In this document: positions 56,462-64,000 of the stretch, piece after piece
Numbering within the stretch: the first letter of the stretch is position 1
Layout of the letters: every line of letters starts with the position of its first letter
Origin: Hemerocallis citrina
Taxonomy: Eukaryota > Streptophyta > Magnoliopsida > Asparagales > Asphodelaceae
Reading direction: 5' to 3'
Length of the DNA stretch: 64,000 bases
Assembly: GCA_017893485.1 (NCBI GenBank)
Contig: CM030368.1
Coordinates: 171,805,004-171,869,003, forward strand
Notes under the pieces: model-generated
The model's database searches: none
Told to the model about the DNA's origin: nothing
What the model saw: only the letters and a program-made list of their open reading frames with translations
Position numbers and translations under genes: made by a program

Positions 56462-57087
56462 TGATAATGGTAAAAATCGCAGCAAATCAGGACCGTACAA
56501 TTCCAGCACAGATCTCAAAGTTTCTACAAGAAGATTAATCATAACGGGCATCTTTAACAGATTCATACCTTTTCCAGGCTCCTTTACAATACATGGGCCT
56601 CTTTCAAGTCCATAAAAAGTTACATATTAGGCCCACTAAGAGAGACCCAGCCAATAAAGGCTGTTAGTCAAATCTCTTATTCCCAAACAAGAGAGCTTAT
56701 CTCTTGAGGGGGAGATTCAAACATGAGATAAGGAATTCATATCGATCTCTTGATATGTTTCTCAGGACTATAAATACCCTCTCCCCTCCACATTCAGAAG
56801 GTAAATCAACAATTTCTCTCTTAAACTCTGTTTCTCTTTCCGGTTCTGACTTGAGCGTCGGAGGGTCTTTCCCCGAGGTCAACTCCGGTGTTTCAGGCTT
56901 TTTGCAGGTCCATTGGCTGCATCAATAACCGTCGAATCCAGTTCACAGTGTTCAATCAACGATCTAGATTCAATCTCAGGAGCTCTAGCTGCATTTCACG
57001 GTAAAGATCAAAGGTCAGATTTTTAGTAGTTTCCATCAAATATTAACTTACTATCCGTTTGCTCCCACACTAAAATAAGCAGCAACA
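56462..57087 (+). repeat. Gypsy-3 5' LTR
   Basis: Starts TGATAATGGTAAAAAT like the Gypsy-2 LTR and ends AGCAGCAACA, 626 bp. TATAAATACCCTCTCC at about 56769 is the likely core promoter, and a TTGAGCGTCGGAGGG string is shared with Gypsy-2. Confidence 0.8.
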
Positions 57088-57132
57088 GATTGGCATCGTC
57101 TGTGGGAAACTACACAAATCAAACTTAACATC

Positions 57133-58720
57133 ATGCCACCAAGATTAAGAGGCAGAGCGGCGGCCTCAAGTCGTCGCACAAACTCTCTTCGTCAACCAAC
57201 TCCTCCTGTGGAAGATCTCATCCTTCCTTAACAGTAGCCCCGACAGCCTAGTCAAGCTCCTTTCAATAGAAAGGCACTGGGGGGCTCCTAACAAAACCGT
57301 GATGAACAATATCCTCTGTACGACCATGTCTCAGTCCATAATGCTTCAAATGATTCACTGGCCTCGCGAGGCCCTCGGGGATCTAGAGATCTCTGCCAGA
57401 TCATCAGTGCCAGGGAACAAGGAACTGATTTACGAATCTGCTTAGATGAGAGGCGCACCCAAACTGAGGCCTCCCACTCAGAACGTCTGGCAAACCGGAG
57501 AAGCAAATCTCCTAGGAGATCCTCCTCTTACAGGGGGTGCACCGCAATCAGAAGCCCAACTCATTAGATTCGAAAGCTTCTTGAGTGGAATAAAGAGAAA
57601 AATGCCCCAGTCACTAGGGCCGAATTGGATATGTTCAAGATCGACATCCTCCGCGATATCCAAGGTAGTCAAGATCTGGGCTAGCCCCCAAAAGAAGGAT
57701 CCGCCGGTTCAACTATATCCAAGGGAAAGGAAGACCAAGTCGTTTGCCGTATCGGAGAAGTTGGAGATCGTCTAAAGCAGATGAAGAATGAGAGAAACCG
57801 CTTCAACATGGCCTACTTCCCTAGTTAACCTCCTTTCAGCAAAACCATCCTCGATGCACCCATCCTAAAGGACTTCAAAGTTCCTTAATTCAAATCATAC
57901 GATGGGGAATCTGACCCAACTGACCATATCAAAAGTTTCAAGATCCTCATGATGGTTTACAACACTACCATGCGCTTATGTGCCGTTCATTCCCTGCAAC
58001 TTTGAAATGATCAGCAAGGGTGGTACTCCCGCCTCACTCCGGAGTCAATATTCTCCTTCGATCATCTTGAGGAGCTCTTTATTGTGTACTTTGTTACTAG
58101 CTGCCAGGCTGATAAAACAATTGCTTCCCTATTGGAATTGAAGCAAAGAGACGGAGAACAGCTAAAAAAATTTGTCAAGCGCTTCACAGCCGAAGCTAGG
58201 TCGATTTCCTCCTTGGACTCTTTAGTGGCGGCCGCCACCTTCCCCCACAATGTCACTGAAAAAGACTTGAAAGCCTCCCTCACAAAAAATCCACTCAAAA
58301 ATTTTGTTGAGCTCCTGGAAATGATTGAAAAGTATATCAGGGTCGAGGAAGCTCTCTATCCTCAAGGCAAGAATGATTCTTCTTCCGGGAACAAACGGAA
58401 GAATACAAGAGAGGAAGAACCCAGCAAGTTTCAGAAAGATATCGCAGGTTAACACTGTCCACCTCCTGTACCACGCTTCGACAAGTTCACTCCTCTCAAC
58501 GCAAGCATATCAGCCATCCTCATGGAAGTTGAGAAGGATGAAATAATTTGCCCCCCCCCCTCATGTCATCGTCTAGCAAGAGAAGAGACACAAATATGTG
58601 GTGCACATTTCACAGAGATCACTGACAACTGTCGAGCTCTTAAAGAATATCTGGAAGCCATGATTCGCATGAGTCATCTCTCCAAATTTGTTTAGAAAGA
58701 TAACAAAGTCGAAAACCTTC
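57133..58720 (+). pseudogene. Gypsy-3 gag pseudogene
   Basis: ATG at 57133 starts MPPRLRGRAAASSRRTNSL, with a stop after about 32 codons. The gag core resumes at about 57865 with SYDGESDPTDHIKSF. The best block (58084-58452) reads YFVTSCQADKTIASLLELKQ and LKKFVKRFTAEARSISSLDS, and then VTEKDLKASLTKNPLKNFVE: the retrotransposon gag domain. The nucleocapsid motif is at about 58590-58690 (MWCTFHRDH...NCRALKEYLE), with the HDT segment damaged. Several stops and a C-run at 58550-58560 break the frame. Confidence 0.78.
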
Positions 58721-58879
58721 CACCCCGGGGGGCTAATAAGCATCAAGAGAGGCCATCTGAACCGCAAGACTCTGAGCACATGGCCATTCTCCACTCCATT
58801 CAAGGAGGTCCGATGGGGGAAGATTCTAACTCCCCCGACACTGGTATCTCGATATCTTTCTCCGACAAGGACATAGAAG

Positions 58880-59302
58880 GTGTCTGAATGCCCCACTGCG
58901 ATGCATTGGTCATAAACCATGGTGAATCATGAAGTTTACCGCATCTTGGTGGACAATGGCAGCTCAGTAAACATCCCTTTCATGAACACTTTCAACGGCC
59001 TCAAGCTCTCCCGAGACTGACTCAAGTCAGGCGGTTATACACTCGACTGATTCTCCCGTGTACCTGTTTAAATAGAAGGATTTTTCACACTTGATGTGAC
59101 ACCAGGAAAAGCTCCCGAAACTCGAACGAAAGCAGTGGACTTTATGGTAGCCGACGTCAAAGCCGCGTACAATGCAATATTTGGTCGTCCAGGTCTAGCG
59201 ACCTTCCATGCAGTTCCTTCCGCCTACCACATGAAAATGAAGTTCCTAACAACAGCAGGCGTAGGCCAAGTTATAGGGAGCCAACAGGCAACACAAGCAT
59301 GA
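58880..59302 (+). pseudogene. Gypsy-3 aspartic protease remnant
   Basis: Starts with PHCDALVI, followed in the next frame by VYRILVDNGSSVNIPF. The catalytic D of DNGSS is at 58952-58954; this DNGSS form is usual in TAT-type proteases. The C-terminal part is in another frame at 59096-59302: DFMVADVKAAYNAIFGRPGL and FHAVPSAYHMKMKFLT, the conserved end of the protease domain. Frameshifts prevent a working enzyme, which would otherwise cut Gag-Pol. Confidence 0.75.
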
Positions 59303-59632
59303 TACACCGCTACAATTGGGAGCTCTGTTCTCCCTCTCGACGCCATAGAGTTACCGCCAGAAAGCAGTCACAGTAATTGCAAGGTTGTAAACAAGATTAA
59401 AGTCACTGCCATAAACAATCCTGCTAAGAACTTTCAAACTTGTCAAATCATCTCTCACCAGGTCCAAACTCGTTCTCATCATAACACACTAACAGACTTG
59501 AATCCCCACTCGAAGCCACTTCGCTCATTCAATGGAAAGAACAAGTCCTGCCTAAACATATTTGTGCATATGAAGATATCACATTCTCTATGCAAAACAA
59601 TGGAGGGCTCGCTCCAAAACATGCAAGTCCAG
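59303..59632 (+). other. Gypsy-3 deleted pol region
   Basis: Only short, unrecognised remnants between protease and integrase tail. More than 3 kb of pol expected in a complete element is absent. Confidence 0.5.
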
Positions 59633-59747
59633 GCAAGGTCTACCAAATTGTTCGCCTAACGGCTCATCAACTTGTAGACGCGGGGGGCAAGGAGATATCA
59701 GCAAGACTTGGAAAGTAGAACACCTTATGAAGAACGAGGGCATCTAA
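59633..59747 (+). pseudogene. Gypsy-3 integrase C-terminal tail
   Basis: GKVYQIVRLTAHQLVD, then KTWKVEHLMKNEGI and a stop. This resembles the end of gypsy integrase/pol, where a Y.(I/V).L block precedes W(N/K)VEHLK. A frame change lies between the two pieces. It shows that pol once ended here and that the middle was deleted. Confidence 0.6.
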
Positions 59748-60153
59748 AATGTCCTCTCTTAGTAGTAGTAGTAGCAAACTTTCTCAAATTGTAATAAAGG
59801 TCAGTCACCAGTGTAATGCCCCGATTTTCATTTAATGAAAATTATTTTATTTTGCACGTTGTGTGCACGTGCAATATTTTGGTAATATTAAATGTTATGA
59901 TTATTTTCTTCATAATGAGTATAGATATTTAAATACTTGTCTTTAATTATTTTTATATAAAGCCTTCTTTCAATTAGACAAAAAACCTTTTCTTCTTAAA
60001 GCCCAAATTTAATTCAATTTATTATAATTATTATTTTGGCCCAAAAAACTAAAGCCCATGAGCTAATTTATTTTTAAATACAACTTGTAATGTAGAATAC
60101 ATTTTAAAGATATTTTTTATGTAAAATATAATGTACAAATTTTTGGAGGCAAT

Positions 60154-60192
60154 TGCATGCACGTGCATCGCACGTACACGTGCAATATGCAC
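60154..60192. promoter_or_regulatory. G-box / RY-like palindrome cluster (copy C)
   Basis: TGCATGCACGTGCATCGCAC, then GTACACGTGC, matching 45605-45645 nearly base for base and lying about 170 bp before the TATA box at 60363-60370. Confidence 0.55.
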
Positions 60193-60362
60193 CTTTGAGC
60201 ATGGCCGGTTTTTGCTTTTGGAGGGAATAGGAAATTTCAAGTGGAGTCATGGTGGTGGTGGTTACTTGATCATGGGTAGTTAGTGTAACTCCTCCTTAAA
60301 TCTTAGCCATTTGCTTCTAACTCCTACTTCAATCTTAGCCATCCATTTCCCCAGATTTTTAG

Positions 60363-60370
60363 TATAAATA
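60363..60370 (+). promoter_or_regulatory. LTR TATA box (copy C)
   Basis: TAGTATAAATACCC followed by a C-rich run, as in copies A and B. Confidence 0.6.
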
Positions 60371-61301
60371 CCCTCCCCCCAGCCTAGTTATTCTTGTGCT
60401 TATATTTCCCCCAAACCTATAGTCTAAAATACATTATTTAGTAGTATACAAGTGAGTAAAAGATTGAGTTTGTGTGTGGAGAATTGTGCTTACATCAACA
60501 AGAAGAGGGGAGGCTGGCTTTCATCCATAGGAGCTCTCGGTTTTGGTGTGCTTGGAGGCTCGTGTGCACGTCGACAAGGAGGAGGATCACTCTCGTTTGC
60601 AAGGACATTCGTTTAGGAGGTTGCTAATTGTACTTCTCTTCAATAAGGTGGGTAAATTTTCTATATTTCTAATTAGGAATGCATGCTAGATTTGAATGGA
60701 AAGAATGATGCATGAAAAGACTAATAAGAGTACACATTTAATTGGAAAAATGATCTATAAATTGATTGAAATGTTGATGTGCAAATGTATGTGGTTCTAT
60801 TATTAAAATTCAAGTTGTGTGCGAAATGATTATGGCTATGGAGTGTGTAAAGAAAACTTCGTTATTAGCATTAAAAATTATATGCAAGAATTAATAAATT
60901 GACAAAGTCGCTTTATGCGCTTAAATAGATTTTCGTTATGGTGTGTAATGAATAAATTAGAATGTAATGGTTATGTTTGTGAAATGAATAAAAGCAGGAA
61001 ATTGATGTAGAGATTAGTGAAATTAAAATGTTGAAAAAAAAAAGAAAGGTGTTAGTAGTAGTATATCAAATTAACCAAATTGTATGGTAGATATGTGTTA
61101 ATTATTGGGAAAAATATATTTAATCGTTTAAGAAGATTATTTTTATATACTGGAGTATAATTCATGATGGGAATGATTAATCTGGAATTTTTACCGTATG
61201 TTAGTAAGAGCAATTTGAAATGAAAATTTGATGAACATCGAAAGGTTTTTACTAAACAGAGAGGGTCGTTTTATTTTGAAATTCGAATTACACTATGACA
61301 A

Positions 61302-61552
61302 CCCGAGCCTATAGCTCGAGTGGTCGGATTGCTCTTAATTGCTACAGTATATGCGGGGGTTTCTCCGAGGTTGAGGGATCGAATCCCGTTGACACCATAT
61401 ATTTTGTTTCGAACTTTTAAATAATCAGTTTCGGCTGAGAGCACTTAATGCTCTCAGCCTCTCTTCTAACGTGTGCAGCACTCGGCCTAGTGGCCTGTGC
61501 CTTCGGTTGGTTTCCCTGTGGTCGCTCGTTCGACTCTTGGTCTCGGCTGTTG
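61302..61552 (+). other. Tandem tRNA-like units with intervening hairpin (copy C)
   Basis: Unit 1: A-box-like TAGCTCGAGTGG (61312-61323), B-box-like GGATCGAATCC (61376-61386), ending GACACCA. Hairpin with an 11-bp perfect stem GGCTGAGAGCA/TGCTCTCAGCC (61433-61443 and 61449-61459) and loop CTTAA. Unit 2: A-box-like CTCGGCCTAGTGG (61481-61493), B-box-like CGTTCGACTCT (61527-61537). Same spacing and order as copy B. Confidence 0.6.
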
Positions 61553-63092
61553 ATTATGTTGTGGGAAAAATAATTTTTTTGGGTGTTTTAATGATTAAAA
61601 AAATATGGAAAAAATATGATTATTATCCTAAAATTATGTGGGACTTGTGAAAAATAGTTTGAGAATTATTTGCATGACGTGGAGTATGTTTAGAGAATAA
61701 AAGTATAATTTAGAACTATAAGTTCTATACTTGCATTTTTATAAAAGTTGTACCTTGCAAAAGACTTGAACTAAAATGTTAGGAAAGAAGTGAAATAAAG
61801 ATAGAAATTATCTTATGAGATGGATGTGAATTATTCTCATTGGAGAATAGTGTGAAAAATATGAAATGTGAATATTCATTTAGTGATGTGATTTCAATGT
61901 GAAATTGATATTTGATGAAGTATATGATTCCATGCATAATTATGGACTTTTGAACAATCTAGAAATCATGATTGGAAAAGAGACATATTTTTGAGTATGA
62001 AAACTTAACATGTGAACTTATGAATTGAAATTGAAAATTAGAGTGTAGTCAAAACTCACACCGGCAAGTGAAAAATGATGATTTATGATTTTTGACATTG
62101 AAAAGACCAAGTTTGGGTCATTGTGAAATGAAAGAAATAAGACCAGTAGTAGTGAGAGGGCTAACTCTAGAGCTTTGATTTTGGTCATGGTTTCATTAGA
62201 ATTAAGGATTAGTTATATAGTGAAGATGTGATGAAAGTAAGAGAAAAACATTGACTATGAGGGCCATTGGATTAGCGGCGAGAGTGTATCCCAGGATGTC
62301 CCATGATGAGTCATGATAGGGCATGGATACTGCTCCAGAGTACCGTCCCGGTGGCAACGCTCGTGGGGTGTTTGAAGACTGCGGGTGGTGTCATGTCTAT
62401 GGTAGGAGCTGAATTACCACAGGATACCTGCATGATGAGTCATGTGTCAATGCGTTGGGATTCCCTCCAGGGCGCCTAGACATGAGTTCGTATGTCAGAA
62501 AACATCTAGGATACTTACCGTAGTTACAGTAGTAGCTTAAATCATGACGAGGGATTGAACCCTACAAAGATGAAGAACGATTAAGGGCTTGTCCTCGGAC
62601 CTATGTAGTATGGGATGCAAAGAATCCAAACAAGTGTGCATTAGTGTCATATAATAAAGATAATTGCATTAAGGACTAAGTGCACAATCACAACACGACA
62701 TCATTAGGGTATTCCCTTTGGTTTGATATGTGACAAGTTTGTGTTTGTTAAATATGGAAAATTAGTTATACTATTTCCGGCATAGAGAGGTTGGCCGTGT
62801 ATAATGTTCGTCGGTTGAACAAACTGACGTACCCACAGTTTTGTATGTAGGATAAATGACATGGTAAAGATTAAAGAGGAACAGATGCTTAAAGATTATT
62901 CAATGTTGTTGTACTTTATTTAAATGTTGTAAATTTACTTCCACTGTGCAATGTAAAGTGTAAAGTTTTATGTAAACTCTGATGTAAAGTGAAAAGCTCA
63001 AATTTCCTTGTAAAATTGTACTAAATGAAGTGGAAAGATCCTGTAGAACTCTCAAATTCAGTTGTATTTGGGGTTCGGGGCGTTACAACTAG

Positions 63093-63290
63093 AGCAGCCA
63101 TTTAGTTTTACTTTTTAGTAAACACCGCTTTCACTATCGGTCACTGCATGTAATAATGGTCAGTCACTAGAGCAGCTGCTTAGTTTTATTTTCCAATAAA
63201 ATGTAGTATGAATTTTTGCAAAATTCTTGTAAAAATCAATGGATGCATACAATGAGTTGAATGCCAAACGTATACACAAAATAAAACCAA
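63093..63290 (+). other. Gypsy-3 spacer after the solo LTR
   Basis: Resumes Gypsy-3. It contains a partial repeat of the insertion-site string (GGTCAGTCACTAGAGCAGC) and AATAAAATGTAG-like strings. No coding. Confidence 0.5.
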
Positions 63291-63835
63291 AAACTCATTA
63301 GAAGCTCCTTATAAGACAGGTTCGGAGTCCATACCCATGGCTCGACATTACTCTAGAAATTTGCAATAAAGCAAGTTCAGAGGTCGCTTCGCCATTCGAT
63401 CTGCTCCTACAATCCGTTAGCGCCTCGATGACAGGTTCAGAGTCCATACCCATGGCTCGATGTTACTTTAGCAACTTGCCACAAAGCAAGTCCGGAGTTC
63501 AACTCACCATTCGATCTGCTTATGCAACTTGTTAATACTTAAACTAACAAGTTTGGAATCCATACCCATGGCTCGGAGTTACTTTATCAACCTGCAATCA
63601 AAACGTTCAGAGTTCAACTCGCCATTCGACCTGTTCCTGAAACTAGTTAAAATTTCTTAAAGACAAATTAGAGGTCAAAAATCGTGGATTGCAGTTGCTC
63701 TAGTAAAACTTGCAAAACAACGCTTAGAGTTCAACTCACCGCTCGATGTGACTCTCTAAATTTGTTGGAGGACCCATACAGCAAGTTTTGAAAACAACTC
63801 TCCTTCAGAGTTGCTCCTACAACTAGCTGAGTACA
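63290..63835 (+). repeat. Gypsy-3 3' tandem repeats
   Basis: About four units of roughly 120 bp with GGTTCGGAGTCCATACCCATGGCTCGA and a TTCGATCTGCTCCTACAA part, diverged from each other. They match the Gypsy-2 array at 17090-17560 in motif order. Confidence 0.75.
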
Positions 63836-64000
63836 AGAAGAATAAGTTCTAAACACCGTCAAACATTGCACACATTGCCAACAGTTCGTTAGCTATACAC
63901 AACAGATAGGTGGCACCGAAGAGATTTCATCCAAAACCACAGAACTGTCACAAACTCATACGTTTAGATCCAATACCACCACAAATATTTACAAATACAA
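63836..64000. other. Gypsy-3 3' region at window edge
   Basis: No recognisable feature. Probably still internal to Gypsy-3, whose second LTR is not reached. Confidence 0.3.

Larger units (their letters stand above)
59812..63087 (+). mobile_element. Solo LTR, Tekay-like (copy C), complete
   Basis: TGTAATGCCCCG...CGGGGCGTTACA, 3276 bp. Flanks ACCAG (59807-59811) and ACTAG (63088-63092), one mismatch. The interrupted Gypsy-3 sequence (GGTCAGTCACCAG / ACTAGAGCAGC) matches an uninterrupted copy at about 63157-63176, which confirms the insertion point. Collinear with copy B: G-box near the start (59852-59873), G-box/RY cluster (60154-60192), TATA (60363), donor-like AAG/GTGGGT (60648), tRNA-like module (61302-61552). 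No coding. Confidence 0.92.
56462..64000 (+). mobile_element. Gypsy-3: TAT-like gypsy element, no reverse transcriptase, open at the right
   Basis: The 5' LTR (56462-57087) is followed by a primer-like TTGGCATCGTCTGTGGGAA, then gag (57133-58720), protease (about 58895-59300) and an integrase C-terminal tail (59633-59747). Reverse transcriptase, RNase H and the integrase core are deleted. The 3' region is split by a solo LTR and followed by tandem repeats to about 63830. The second LTR lies outside the window. It is the same family type as Gypsy-2 in LTR start, primer site, gag and 3' repeats. Confidence 0.8.

Overview
This window is nuclear DNA from a flowering plant, probably a eudicot. It is AT-rich, without dense or operon-like genes, and almost wholly made of plant LTR retrotransposons: Ty1/copia, Ty3/gypsy of TAT type, and very long-LTR gypsy elements resembling Tekay/Del chromoviruses. 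The only recognisable host-type gene is a broken plant-specific LRK10-like receptor kinase. No intact host gene, rRNA, CRISPR array or bacterial feature was seen. Every coding stretch is a degenerate retroelement reading frame or that kinase pseudogene.

Layout. 1-2439: minus-strand part of a long LTR that runs off the left edge. 2440-4518: old DNA with a possible LINE tail, two tiny Helitron-like elements and a Tourist-like MITE. 4519-39859: one nested block inside a single ATCAC target duplication. A defective copia element (Copia-1, 4524-39854) has a TRIM inside its 3' LTR. A non-coding long-LTR element (8143-39288) interrupts its 5' LTR. That element holds a TAT gypsy (Gypsy-2, 14410-31637), which holds a copia element with nearly identical LTRs (Copia-2, 18291-29419), whose second LTR holds a solo LTR (25970-28665). 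The right LTR of the long-LTR element carries two further solo LTRs (33688-36888 and 37670-38189).

40159-53024: Copia-3, whose middle is replaced by a truncated minus-strand long LTR (about 42613-51351) that carries two solo LTRs (45253-48541 and 48981-50918). 53025-56461: old host DNA with the LRK10-like kinase pseudogene, split by a pair of copia-type LTRs. 56462-64000: second TAT gypsy (Gypsy-3) with gag, protease and an integrase tail but no reverse transcriptase, interrupted by a solo LTR (59812-63087). It runs off the right edge.

Most boundaries rest on TG...CA ends, 5-bp target duplications and the host sequence resuming on the other side, all read directly. Lineage names are family-level inference. 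The most unusual signal is a module shared by four copies of one long-LTR family: two tRNA-like units, each with A-box and B-box matches, flanking a hairpin whose sequence changes while its stem is kept. These LTRs also share G-box clusters near the start, a TATA box, and a splice-donor-like site at a nearly fixed distance after the TATA box.
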